Shown here piece by piece: positions 34,241 to 42,654 of a stretch of DNA of 64,000 nt. Positions within the stretch are counted from its first letter, which is position 1. Each line of letters opens with the position of its first letter. The notes beneath the pieces were generated by a model that made no database searches, was not told the origin of the DNA, and saw nothing but the letters and a program-made list of their open reading frames with translations. The DNA comes from Neisseriaceae bacterium CLB008 (lineage in GTDB: Bacteria; Pseudomonadota; Gammaproteobacteria; Burkholderiales; Neisseriaceae): positions 1,789,380-1,853,379 of the forward strand of contig CP166133.1 in assembly GCA_041228285.1 (NCBI GenBank), written 5' to 3'. The position numbers and the translations under genes are program-made.

Positions 34241-35197
34241 TCAATTAGAAACTACTTTTGCACATACCGGCATATATAGAAAGTCCTGTACTCGTTCTAA
34301 CCGTTGATGTGTATTTCGTAATAAATGTCGCAAACCAGAATACTCCATCCAGCAGCCACGGGTATCATAGCCTTTGCTTTCAAGTTGGCGTAATAAGCTA
34401 ACTATTGGCACCTGCCCTCTATAACGCTCACCGTAAAGATCAACTAAGCTTTTATAAGTCAGAGCTTGTTCACCGAAATCATCATAAAAAACACTCTCCG
34501 GAAATGGTTGCATATTAAGCTCGAGTGGCTTCTTCTTAGGCTCATCAAACAACGGGTGAGTAAAGTCATCGTCTAACAATTCACCATGCAACACACCCTT
34601 TTCTACCGCAACACGGCTCATAAGTGACACAATAGAAGTAAACTCTTCTGGTGGTACTTCTTTATACGAGACGCCATACTTTGCCTTAATCGAACTCCAA
34701 AGTGTTATCGCCATACTGGCTTGTTTATCCTTTGGCACTTTACCCACTAGCTCTTTGTGAAAAGCTTTAATCGTATCTTGCTGTTCAATGGTTAGGCCAT
34801 TTGGTAAAGCTTTGCGAGTTTTCTCTTTTCTAAGGCGTGGGTTAATTGCCTCACCCTTAGTCCAGTAGTCATGCAAAACTTCGAAACATTCTTCTTGATA
34901 CTTTATAACAGTGTCGCGGATTGACTCTTTTACTTTGGCTGGGTTAATACTGAATAGCCAGCCGTTAAGTTTTCTAATTGGGATGTAAAGCATATCCTGA
35001 ATCCCACTTTTAGTAGGTGTACTGATATCAGTACACCCATGTTTCAACTTGGAATTTTCAAGCTTTTTCGCCTGAGCCCCCCAATTTAATCCCATCGCTT
35101 CGACAATTGGCCTCATTGCAACATAAACAACTTCACCAACCTTTGCAGTGATCAGGTTGCTTCCATAAAACGGTACTAACGTGGTATTATTAGGCAT
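34241..35197 (-). CDS. P22-type antirepressor (P22_AR_N plus ORF6C-like C-terminus)
   Basis: 318 residues from the ATG at 35197 (GAAGGAAAAAGTT). N-terminal LVPFYGSNLITAKVGEVVYVAMRPIVEAMGLNWGAQAKKL is the P22_AR_N domain. LTIEQQDTIKAFHKELVGKVPKDKQASMAITLWSSIKAKYGVSYKEVPPEEF matches the ORF6C domain of phage antirepressors. The C-terminus (about 230-318) is extra. The gene follows an Arc-like repressor gene, exactly as in the P22 immI region. A strong hairpin in the gap (35230-35258) may regulate it. Confidence 0.88.
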   Translation of the reverse strand: MPNNTTLVPFYGSNLITAKVGEVVYVAMRPIVEAMGLNWGAQAKKLENSKLKHGCTDISTPTKSGIQDMLYIPIRKLNGWLFSINPAKVKESIRDTVIKYQEECFEVLHDYWTKGEAINPRLRKEKTRKALPNGLTIEQQDTIKAFHKELVGKVPKDKQASMAITLWSSIKAKYGVSYKEVPPEEFTSIVSLMSRVAVEKGVLHGELLDDDFTHPLFDEPKKKPLELNMQPFPESVFYDDFGEQALTYKSLVDLYGERYRGQVPIVSLLRQLESKGYDTRGCWMEYSGLRHLLRNTHQRLERVQDFLYMPVCAKVVSN

Positions 35198-35227
35198 AAC
35201 TTTTTCCTTCGCTTGGTTTAAGTTTAT

Positions 35228-35258
35228 TGCCTCAAAGGTTGCCGCCTTTGAGGCATTT
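35228..35258 (-). terminator. Attenuator-like hairpin between arc-like and ant-like genes
   Basis: GCCTCAAAGG and CCTTTGAGGC are exact complements around six bases, just before the antirepressor gene. No T-run, so it may modulate rather than end transcription. Confidence 0.6.
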
Positions 35259-35264
35259 TCATTT

Positions 35265-35420
35265 CTACGCTGTTTTTTGATCATTCTTCATCGCCTTTTC
35301 CAGAATATAAATAATTTCACTATTCAAGCTTCGGCGATTCTTTGTCGCATTTTCACGTACCCACTCAATAATTCCTGTTGGTATGCGGTATTGCGAACGG
35401 TGCAATTTACTCTCTGTCAT
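35265..35420 (-). CDS. Arc-like ribbon-helix-helix repressor
   Basis: 51 residues from the ATG at 35420 (AAGGAAAGAAA before it). HRSQYRIPTGIIEWVRENATKNRRSLNSEIIYILEKAMKND is the Arc/MetJ-type fold: a DNA-contacting strand (SQYRIP) and two helices, with RSLNSEI as the usual turn. It would bind the palindromes at 35435-35497 and, as in P22, limit antirepressor expression. Confidence 0.9.
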   Translation of the reverse strand: MTESKLHRSQYRIPTGIIEWVRENATKNRRSLNSEIIYILEKAMKNDQKTA

Positions 35421-35434
35421 TTTCTTTCCTTTTC

Positions 35435-35497
35435 TGTCACTATTTAGTGACACACAGTCACTTTACGTAATATTTAAGTTAGTGTCAAATAGTGACA
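35435..35497. promoter_or_regulatory. Operators of the Arc/Mnt-like switch
   Basis: TGTCACTATTTAGTGACA (35435-35452) is a nearly perfect palindrome. TGTCAAATAGTGACA (35483-35497) is a second, less perfect site that overlaps the start codon of the Mnt-like gene. A half-site GTCACT lies between. Ribbon-helix-helix dimers bind such sites. Confidence 0.85.
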
Positions 35498-35835
35498 TGG
35501 AAAAAGATACTTACAGATCGCAATTTCGGTTGCCATATGACCTATACTTGAGACTAAAGCAAAGTGCTGACAATAACAGTCGATCACTAAATGCTGAACT
35601 CATCCTTCTTTTAGAGGAAGGGCTTGATCTTCGCGACAAATTAAACCCTCGCTTTTATGTACACGACCCAAATCACAAGTCTAAAGACCCCTTGGTAGTA
35701 GATAAAAACATCACGGATGAAGAGTACATGCAAGAAATGATTGCTCGAGTAAAAAAGGAAATCAGTAAAGAACTTAGTGCTGAGTTTGAGGAAAAAATAA
35801 AATTATGGGTTAAAACTCCTTCTAATAAGAAATAA
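35497..35835 (+). CDS. Mnt-like ribbon-helix-helix repressor
   Basis: 112 residues from the ATG at 35497. The N-terminal 45 (DTYRSQFRLPYDLYLRLKQSADNNSRSLNAELILLLEEGL) are an Arc-family DNA-binding domain. A linker (KLNPRFYVHDPNHKSKDP) and a C-terminal helical part (EYMQEMIARVKKEISKELSAEFEEKIKLW) follow, as in Mnt, whose C-terminus tetramerises. It is divergent to the Arc-like gene and overlaps its own operator, so autoregulation is expected. Confidence 0.88.
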   Translation: MEKDTYRSQFRLPYDLYLRLKQSADNNSRSLNAELILLLEEGLDLRDKLNPRFYVHDPNHKSKDPLVVDKNITDEEYMQEMIARVKKEISKELSAEFEEKIKLWVKTPSNKK

Positions 35836-35857
35836 GATGAGCTTTTGATCAGTCAAA

Positions 35858-35885
35858 CAAAAAGCCCAGCAATGCTGGGCTTTTT
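35858..35885. terminator. Bidirectional terminator after the Mnt-like gene
   Basis: AAAAAGCCCAGC-AAT-GCTGGGCTTTTT, symmetric. Confidence 0.9.
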
Positions 35886-36026
35886 ACATTCACAATAATA
35901 TTTCTACTAATACTTTCTGATTTCAGAAGGCTTTTATGTAACAGAGGCTAAATCCACATAAAATCATCCTACTCCGACCAACATATCATCACAACCATCC
36001 CACCAAATAAATTACTTTTTCTGTAT

Positions 36027-37700
36027 TTAATATTGACTAACCTTAAAAAGAATACCAACTGGAGATTTCTTTACTTTTCTATTTTGCTCAATTAAATCAC
36101 GATATCGTTGAGGAATTTCTTTTAACTTAGGAGCATCAAGAACTTGATCAACAGCAAAAGCTGCAAGCCCCCATGCTGGAGTTCCAGTTAGAGCAGCACC
36201 AATTCCTATAGTACCCATTACCACCCATGAGCCAATATCTTTACCAGCAAACCTCCAATTTTTTGCTTTCAACTCATCTAGCTTCTTTCTATGAGAAGCA
36301 AAGCTTTGCTCAATATTTTCTAATATTTGATCTCTCGTCCTATGACAATTGGTGGGATTAGTACTTATTAACTCGTTAATATTATTTCCTAGAATATTCC
36401 TAACCTCCTCTAAAGCTCCTTGTTTCCTTAACTCCAATAAAGATTCAGGTGGAATATTTCCTAACCAAGGCAAACTAGTATGAGATAAATCATTCAGACC
36501 CTTCAGAATATGTAGATTTTCTGATTGATAATATTTTTGAGCTTTCTCGGCATCATACTCCAATTTCCAGTTAAAAAATTTCCAAGAAGTTTCTGCTTCA
36601 ATAATTGGTGTACCTGAAAGTTGACGTGATTTAAGTAATAACTCATTACTTACACACATTCTTCCTTCTGCTTGCATCTGAAATAACAAGCCCGGCTCGG
36701 TCATACTTAAAGGATTAAAATCACGACTTCCTAATGCTTTTACTATTTGCTCCTCAAGACTACCATGCCAATTTGTATCAAATAAAACTCTACTTTTATC
36801 CTTAATAGCTTTTACTGCTTTTTCAACAGTATTTAGACTTAAACAGAACTCGTTAAAATCACCTAGATTTTCAAAATCAATATCAAACAGTTTACTTGCA
36901 TGAATTAGAGCATCATCTTGTGACAAGTTATAAATAAAATCTATGCCATTTTCTTCTAAGTATGGCAAATCAGGGAGAATAACTACGATAGGAGTATCAA
37001 TATCTGTACATGCTAATTTTTTATATTTTAATAAATTCAAACCATGTTTAATAAAATAATATACTTTACCTTCTGAAGCATAACTCTGAAATATATGAGT
37101 AGACCTTATATAGGGATCAGGTAAAACTATAGTATCTGTGTAAATGCCACATTTAGAAGCTATATTTTCATTATGTGTTGGAAATAAATCTCCACCAAAT
37201 ACACCCGTTATATTTTCAGGTTTACCCTCTAAATGCCAATACCCAATATCTCCAATATTTCTCCAAAAATTAAAAAGCATATCTATAAAATCAGGAATCT
37301 GATGAACGATATCTTCGACAAACTCTTTATTTCTAGAAAAGTATTGGGCCACATCATGAGGAGTAGCTTCAGATTCATTCATCTGACGATAAAAGTCACC
37401 AAAATTTCTTTCTATGATTTCAAAGTATAGGTTTTGAATTTCTTCTAAAGAAATCTCTTTTTTTAATTTATCCCTAGTATCAAAATGTTCTACCGCTAAA
37501 GCCATTGAACGGAGACGGCCATCTACTGACTCTAGAACGACCTCACCGGCATCATCATATTCAATTTGACTAATGCTTTTTAGAAGCTCTTTTTCTAAAT
37601 GCTCAGCAATAAAAACTTTTCCTTCTTTTAGTTTCTCTTGAAGTATTTTCAATCTATATCTGAGTCTTTCCTCGTATAATTCCTGCTCTTCATTTCCCAT
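36027..37700 (-). CDS. Cargo protein of unknown function (557 aa)
   Basis: 557 residues, low GC unlike the phage structural genes. The first 35 residues form a coiled coil (EEQELYEERLRYRLKILQEKLKEGKVFIAEHLEKELL). The middle is a globular region I cannot name, with THIFQSYASEGKVYYFIKHG and DTPIVVILPDLPYLEENGIDF. Near the C-terminus are a second coiled coil (about 450-490) and a hydrophobic segment (GSWVVMGTIGIGAALTGTPAWGLAAFAVDQVL, about 500-530). GGAAGAAATC precedes the ATG. Its place among accessory genes suggests a defence or exclusion role, but this is inference from position only. Confidence 0.75.
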   Translation of the reverse strand: MGNEEQELYEERLRYRLKILQEKLKEGKVFIAEHLEKELLKSISQIEYDDAGEVVLESVDGRLRSMALAVEHFDTRDKLKKEISLEEIQNLYFEIIERNFGDFYRQMNESEATPHDVAQYFSRNKEFVEDIVHQIPDFIDMLFNFWRNIGDIGYWHLEGKPENITGVFGGDLFPTHNENIASKCGIYTDTIVLPDPYIRSTHIFQSYASEGKVYYFIKHGLNLLKYKKLACTDIDTPIVVILPDLPYLEENGIDFIYNLSQDDALIHASKLFDIDFENLGDFNEFCLSLNTVEKAVKAIKDKSRVLFDTNWHGSLEEQIVKALGSRDFNPLSMTEPGLLFQMQAEGRMCVSNELLLKSRQLSGTPIIEAETSWKFFNWKLEYDAEKAQKYYQSENLHILKGLNDLSHTSLPWLGNIPPESLLELRKQGALEEVRNILGNNINELISTNPTNCHRTRDQILENIEQSFASHRKKLDELKAKNWRFAGKDIGSWVVMGTIGIGAALTGTPAWGLAAFAVDQVLDAPKLKEIPQRYRDLIEQNRKVKKSPVGILFKVSQY

Positions 37701-37860
37701 GATTTCTTCCCCATATTTAAATATATTAAGATATCGAGGCCGATTAACACTTTACACCTTATCATACGATTCAAGAAGAACCTGACTCATCGATATCCCG
37801 AACAATTAGTACAATTAAATAAAACAAAAAGATTCCAATTATAATAAAACTATCTGTTTA

Positions 37861-38529
37861 CTAAAACAAATTATCAATCTCAGCCCCTTCTCTACCGGGG
37901 GCTTTATTCTCATACTTAGGATGTGGCTTGTCGTCTAATACATTAGCCTTATTCTTACCAGTCTCACGACTTTTAGATGTATTAGTGTCAGCTATAGCAC
38001 CAACACTCGATGAATTAGTATCATCACTATCAACAACCCTCTCTGAGGTCACACTGGAACCGCTAGTTGTACTCGTAGCGGTATTATCCTTACTGCTCTT
38101 TGAGCATTGAGAGATGATAGCGAAAAAGATAAACATCCAAAAAATAGTTTTAATCAGCTTCCAGAGCGTACTTTTCTTCTTAACGGGTTCTTCCTGATAG
38201 TATCCAAGCACTCGATCTTTCTCTATCTCGAACTCTAAATCAGACAGAACACCTTTATCGTGCAGCTTAGACAACCTTGTTAGCTCATTACTAACAGAAG
38301 CCCTAGTATTTCTTGAGCCTGAGGCCATAGCCCGACCTTTATTACCACTGAGCTTCGTTCTGTATGATAGTCCTGTTCCAGGTATACCTGTATTAAGATG
38401 AGTCCCTCTCTTCCCAATATTAACGCTAGCACCTCGCCCACCAATCGTTACACTAGTGAAGCCTTTCTTACCTAGATTCAACTTAAGCCCTTTTCCTAGC
38501 TTAATTGATTTTCTAAACCTGAATCCCAT
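37861..38529 (-). CDS. DUF4236 protein with C-terminal membrane segment
   Basis: 222 residues from the ATG at 38529, after GGGAGAGGTA. The first 60 are a clear DUF4236 domain (MGFRFRKSIKLGKGLKLNLGKKGFTSVTIGGRGASVNIGKRGTHLNTGIPGTGLSYRTKL). Then LTRLSKLHDKGVLSDLEFEIEKDRVLG resembles a SHOCT-type helix pair, followed by a membrane helix (LIKTIFWMFIFFAIISQC, about 142-160) and a Ser/Thr-rich tail. DUF4236 occurs in prophages and plasmids; no function is established. Confidence 0.82.
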   Translation of the reverse strand: MGFRFRKSIKLGKGLKLNLGKKGFTSVTIGGRGASVNIGKRGTHLNTGIPGTGLSYRTKLSGNKGRAMASGSRNTRASVSNELTRLSKLHDKGVLSDLEFEIEKDRVLGYYQEEPVKKKSTLWKLIKTIFWMFIFFAIISQCSKSSKDNTATSTTSGSSVTSERVVDSDDTNSSSVGAIADTNTSKSRETGKNKANVLDDKPHPKYENKAPGREGAEIDNLF

Positions 38530-38661
38530 TACCTCTCTCCCACGCAATAAACTTTTAATCACAGTAATTTTTTATTATATGATTATAACGTATTTATATT
38601 GGGTATAGGTACTAAGCACGACATGAACTAGATAAGTATTCCATGAGTAGTCAGAGTACAT

Positions 38662-38692
38662 AAAAAAAGCCCAGCGACGCTGAACTTTTTGG
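38662..38692 (-). terminator. Terminator after the tape-measure gene
   Basis: GTTCAGC-GTC-GCTGGGC stem followed on the minus strand by TTTTTTT, 70 bases after the tape-measure stop. Confidence 0.75.
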
Positions 38693-38763
38693 TTCCTACA
38701 TTACTATCTTCACGCTTTAAACAAGCCTAATCAACATCAGGGGCAAACCTTTCGTAAGTATCA

Positions 38764-41313
38764 TCAAGACATCACTATGCCACCACTGGCTATACTGGCA
38801 ATATGTTTATTAGTAACTGAACGGCTAACCTTTGGCATATGGGCAATAGACCCATCAATCGTAGCTACCAACTCCTGACTTTGGCCACTAGTCCTCGGCT
38901 TCTGTTGAGTAGGAGATTTAGCCATTACAGGAATTGATACATTTTTAGTCATACTCTCAACAGAGGCAGGATTAATTTGAAATGCTTTGTTACTTTTTTG
39001 TGCCATCCCAAGATTAAGGTGCGGTAATAAAGGAGCTGCCATAGCAACTGGCGCCACCTTATTAGCTATAGATGGTATTGCATTTGTTTTCTGCCCAGAG
39101 TTTTTATTCCTGCTATAAGAAATAGCATCATTAGCCTCACTGATGTAACGACTTTTCCCATTCTCGTGGTATTCAGTCCTAGCAGCATAAATCAAACGGA
39201 TCTGCTCTTCTGGAGATAAACTCCGAATATCTCGCCCGCCAGCCATTCGTTTAGCGATACCCAAAACACCAAGTTTACCTCCCTTAAATTTAATAGTGCT
39301 CATGCCTCCGTGTTGAATAGATCCACTAAATACAGCCTCTTGCACACCGCGATCATTCAAGTCAAAACCATGTTTAGCATAGGTCTCTCGTGCGGGCTTA
39401 TACCAAAGATTTTCAGCACTTTTATTTTGAGCAACTTCAAAGCCCTTTGGATCTGCTTTGGCTACAGCTTTCCATTTTTGATTAAAAGCTTTGGTGCCTG
39501 GTATTAGCCCTGTAAACATCCCCGCTATAGCTGGATTATCAGCAAAAAATCTATTTAGTCCGCCTTTTGCACTATTAAACTGAAACTTCCCATAAGCCCA
39601 GCCTGCTGGATTACCATTTTGATCAGTATCTCTATTAGCACTATCAATACGACCTTCGTATTTTGCCGAGACAGAACCAAGCTCTCCACCCAGAGAACCT
39701 TGCTTACCACGTGCATTAACGGCTGCAACATTCCCCATCACCATGGCACCACCAACAGCCACGCTCGTGCCAGCAGATTGGCCACGCCCCTTCTTACCCG
39801 CCTGATAATCTTGACTAGCCTGCCTTTTCTTTGAGTTAACATAATCAGCGGCTTTATCGTATTTCTCACTCGCCCAATCTGCGACCGAATTAGCGGCACT
39901 TTTAACACCATCCCATGCAGCCCCTGCTTGTTGGCCAAGCCATGTATTACCTAACCAGGTAAAGAACTGCCCAGATAGCTGGCTAAACGTATCAAACGCA
40001 GATTGGGCATAGCCGCCAATGGTTTCAAACCAAGGTCCCACCGTACTTTTAAATGCAGTCCATGCATCAGAGGCGAACTGGGTTGCAGCATTGTAATACG
40101 GCGTGGCTAAGCGAGTAACTTCCGACCAACTATCACTGGCGAAGCCCGTAATTGATGCCCAAGCATCCCGACCGATGCCTGTAATGGTGCCCATGGCAAT
40201 AGCCACCTCAGAGGGCAGCACCTCATAATAAACATACTGGGTACCCGCACTCATTTGGCCCATGGCCCCCGCGCCAAGGGTTTTTAGACCACCAACAAAA
40301 CCATCCCAGCTGCCCATCATTTGGCCAAAGCCTTCAGGGAAAACCTGATCCACTTTTTCGATGACTAACGAAGTCAGCTCTGCGCCGCCGAAGCCGCCAA
40401 GAACACCACCCACCACCCCGCCAACAGCCGTACCCCATCCAGGCACAACAGAACCCATCAGGGCGCCGGCCTTCGCGCCAGCTATTGCCCCTCCAATACC
40501 GCCAGCAGAGACTACTAAATTTTTAGTATGCGCTTTATTCTTGTCTTCTCGGCTAAGGTCAGACGATTCAACATTGATGCCATTCCACGCAGAAACTAGA
40601 GCTCCGATGATGCCGGCGCGCCCAAGCCCTTTAAAAAAACTGCCTTTGGCCAAACCACCGGCGGCGGCACCACCTTTAATAAATTTCCCGTCCGCTCCAC
40701 GCAAAATACCTTTTGCCGCCTTACCACCTAAAATTGCAGCCGGCGCCTTCAAAATAGACTTCAATAGGCCACCGCCCAAAAGGAACGGCAATAACATTTT
40801 CAGAAGCCCACTGGTGCTATCAGACTTAGCCTTAATGTCTTTGAGTAGCTTCGTCTGCTTCTGACTTTCACGCAGTTCTATGGCCTGTTGACGCCGCTGG
40901 CGACGCAGCTCGCTCTTAGTTAGGTGTTGGTCACCCTGTTTGGCCAACGGCATTCTAGCGGCCGCCGGCGTCGCGGCCTTAATTGATTTAACCAGCGATT
41001 TGTTGGCATCTTTACCGTCAGCCCTTCTACCGCCTCTGATGAGACTGTCCCGTAGCATCGGTGATTGATTAGCAGCCATTCGATAAACTGGCGCCACTGC
41101 TGGCTTCTTACCAAAGTTGGCTGCATTGGCAGCCATACCAGTCACGCGCACACGGCCAGATACAATGACACGGTTGCCATCTACTCGGCCCTTGAGTAGT
41201 TTTAGCGTTGCCTCGGTATTGTCGACCACCGTTTGTAGTTTCTGATCAATTAGGCCTGCCTTGAAGCGCCCAATCAAAAAGCCTTCTTCATCATGTTTTA
41301 AGCTCGTTTGCAT
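38764..41313 (-). CDS. Tail tape-measure / tail-lysin protein with lysozyme-like C-terminus
   Basis: 849 residues. N-terminal 40 resemble other structural starts (LIGRFKAGLIDQKLQTVVDNTEATLKLL). Gly/Ala-rich stretches form hydrophobic helices (about 165-330), then an amphipathic segment of DAWASITGFASDSW-type repeats (about 380-500). The C-terminal 300 contain YEGRIDSANRDTDQNGNPAGWAYGKFQF, which looks like a lysozyme-type muralytic domain. Such proteins set tail length and open the cell wall. Its length (849) would suit a short tail; tape-measure role is inferred from composition and position. Confidence 0.7.
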   Translation of the reverse strand: MQTSLKHDEEGFLIGRFKAGLIDQKLQTVVDNTEATLKLLKGRVDGNRVIVSGRVRVTGMAANAANFGKKPAVAPVYRMAANQSPMLRDSLIRGGRRADGKDANKSLVKSIKAATPAAARMPLAKQGDQHLTKSELRRQRRQQAIELRESQKQTKLLKDIKAKSDSTSGLLKMLLPFLLGGGLLKSILKAPAAILGGKAAKGILRGADGKFIKGGAAAGGLAKGSFFKGLGRAGIIGALVSAWNGINVESSDLSREDKNKAHTKNLVVSAGGIGGAIAGAKAGALMGSVVPGWGTAVGGVVGGVLGGFGGAELTSLVIEKVDQVFPEGFGQMMGSWDGFVGGLKTLGAGAMGQMSAGTQYVYYEVLPSEVAIAMGTITGIGRDAWASITGFASDSWSEVTRLATPYYNAATQFASDAWTAFKSTVGPWFETIGGYAQSAFDTFSQLSGQFFTWLGNTWLGQQAGAAWDGVKSAANSVADWASEKYDKAADYVNSKKRQASQDYQAGKKGRGQSAGTSVAVGGAMVMGNVAAVNARGKQGSLGGELGSVSAKYEGRIDSANRDTDQNGNPAGWAYGKFQFNSAKGGLNRFFADNPAIAGMFTGLIPGTKAFNQKWKAVAKADPKGFEVAQNKSAENLWYKPARETYAKHGFDLNDRGVQEAVFSGSIQHGGMSTIKFKGGKLGVLGIAKRMAGGRDIRSLSPEEQIRLIYAARTEYHENGKSRYISEANDAISYSRNKNSGQKTNAIPSIANKVAPVAMAAPLLPHLNLGMAQKSNKAFQINPASVESMTKNVSIPVMAKSPTQQKPRTSGQSQELVATIDGSIAHMPKVSRSVTNKHIASIASGGIVMS

Positions 41314-41328
41314 GGTATGGCCCTTAAT

Positions 41329-41838
41329 TTAAGATAGGCCAATGCCAACGAATAGATCAGGCTGAAGCTTGGCTTCCAGCTCATCCTTAACTGTGTCGAT
41401 TTCCCTCTTAATACCTTTCCACGCATTAAGGCCTCGGCCACATCCTGAAGCACTCACCTTTTCTTGCTCTTCAATTTGGCAAATTTGAGTGTAACGAGTC
41501 AAAAAGCCTATCTGCTGCTCCATATATTTAAACGCCGTCACAAAAGCTTCTTTAATCAAAGCAGCCTTTTTGCCAGTAAAACCCATGATCAACATCATGG
41601 CACCTTCTCTAGTGATACTATAAAACTTGGATGGCTTACCATTCTGCAAGTTGCTGATTTCGTGGCAAACCTCAAAATTGAGGACAGCAAATCCTTGGGT
41701 ACATTCTAACTTTTCAATGGCACGGATGACGTTATCGTGTCGCTTACCAAACGCCTTAGCAACCTTACGGCTATCAGTCTTAAGATTTTCACCGTCAGCA
41801 AACACCAGTGCCGCTGGATTTAATAATAAATTTGTCAT
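41329..41838 (-). CDS. Rha-family phage regulator
   Basis: About 169 residues from the ATG at 41838, or 41844. TDSRKVAKAFGKRHDNVIRAIEKLECTQGFAVLNFEVCHEISNLQNGKPSKFYSITREGAMMLIMGFTGKKAALIKEAFVTAFKYME is the complete pRha domain, used in phages to regulate lysogeny. The C-terminus (LQPDLFVGIGL) matches that of the P22_AR_N protein at 32028 (SQPDLFVSEGL). The gene follows leader 2 and the conserved element 2 on the same strand. Confidence 0.88.
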   Translation of the reverse strand: MTNLLLNPAALVFADGENLKTDSRKVAKAFGKRHDNVIRAIEKLECTQGFAVLNFEVCHEISNLQNGKPSKFYSITREGAMMLIMGFTGKKAALIKEAFVTAFKYMEQQIGFLTRYTQICQIEEQEKVSASGCGRGLNAWKGIKREIDTVKDELEAKLQPDLFVGIGLS

Positions 41839-41870
41839 ATTCATCGTCCTAACCCCCTATTCAAATAAAT

Positions 41871-41938
41871 ACGCAATCACGGGCCACGCCTATTTAGGGG
41901 TTAGCGTGGCCCTACCAAATGCACTTGGCGATTACGCA
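41871..41938 (-). promoter_or_regulatory. Structured leader of antirepressor gene 2
   Basis: Outer arms GCGTAATC and GATTGCGT pair with two G-U pairs. Inside are a hairpin with a TGCA loop (GCCAAGTGCATTTGGTA) and a perfect stem GGGCCACGC/GCGTGGCCC. The fold equals that at 32604 with different stem bases. Confidence 0.75.
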
Positions 41939-41942
41939 AAAC

Positions 41943-42012
41943 AAAAAAGCCCACTGCATGGGCAGTAGGCTTATTGTTCCGTACTTGTATAGAGGTAATT
42001 CGTGGCGTTCCC
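41943..42012 (-). repeat. Conserved ~70-bp element with terminator, copy 2
   Basis: As copy 1; it lies just after the stop of the gene at 42031 and before leader 2. GGGAACGCCACGAATTACC and GTACGGAACAATAAGCC are conserved. Confidence 0.9.
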
Positions 42013-42030
42013 TACAGAACAATAGTACGT

Positions 42031-42561
42031 TCAACGCTCAAAAAATAACTCAAGTTGATCCATGAACCCTTCTAAAACTTTAACTTGGCTTTCAATAGAT
42101 TGCTTTTCAACCTTACGGCGCTGTAAGGCTCGGCCAGCATCACTTCCTTTTGTCTTTGACTCTAATTCTAATTCTGCCAGCTCAGCCATATTCGCCTTGA
42201 TTTCTTCACGACGCACATAGCCCGTCGTCCAGTATCGCCATAGAACTTCGTCACACTCTTCTTGATAACGAATAATCATGTCGCGCTTTTCAGCCTTAAC
42301 TTTGTTTGGCTGAATGCTATACAGCCAGGCTGGAAGCTTACGAAGCGGCATGCATGTATAAGCACGACGCTGAGCGTCACCTGATACCTGCATCACGATT
42401 TCAGTGACACAGGTATGAAACTTGCTTTTTATCTTTTCATGCTGAGGTTGCCAAGCTAAATCCATACCCTCAGCAATTGAACGCATAGCCACATATGGCT
42501 CACCATTATGTGCCACGACCATAATTTGATTACCTAAAAATGGTACTTTAAATAAATCCAT
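42031..42561 (-). CDS. Antirepressor-like protein with P22_AR_N domain (second copy)
   Basis: 176 residues. VPFLGNQIMVVAHNGEPYVAMRSIAEGMDLAWQPQHEKI is the P22_AR_N domain; RDMIIRYQEECDEVLWRYW follows. The C-terminus (SDAGRALQRRKVEKQSIESQVKVLEGFMDQLELFFER) shares the SxAGRALxxRKxEK motif with the protein at 32028. AAGG lies seven bases before the ATG. Preceded by leader 3 and element copy 3. Confidence 0.85.
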   Translation of the reverse strand: MDLFKVPFLGNQIMVVAHNGEPYVAMRSIAEGMDLAWQPQHEKIKSKFHTCVTEIVMQVSGDAQRRAYTCMPLRKLPAWLYSIQPNKVKAEKRDMIIRYQEECDEVLWRYWTTGYVRREEIKANMAELAELELESKTKGSDAGRALQRRKVEKQSIESQVKVLEGFMDQLELFFER

Positions 42562-42587
42562 ATGATTACCTTATCTCTATATAAAGT

Positions 42588-42650
42588 ACGTGCTCGCAGG
42601 GGTGGCTGATAGAGCAACCACCCCCACCGTATGCAGACGGCTGAACACGT
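42588..42650 (-). promoter_or_regulatory. Structured leader of antirepressor gene 3
   Basis: Outer arms ACGTGTTC and GAGCACGT pair (one G-U). Inner hairpin GCCGTCTGCATACGGTG has the TGCA loop; second stem GGGGTGGTTG/CAGCCACCCC. Same fold as at 32604 and 41871. Confidence 0.75.
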
Positions 42651-42654
42651 AAAA

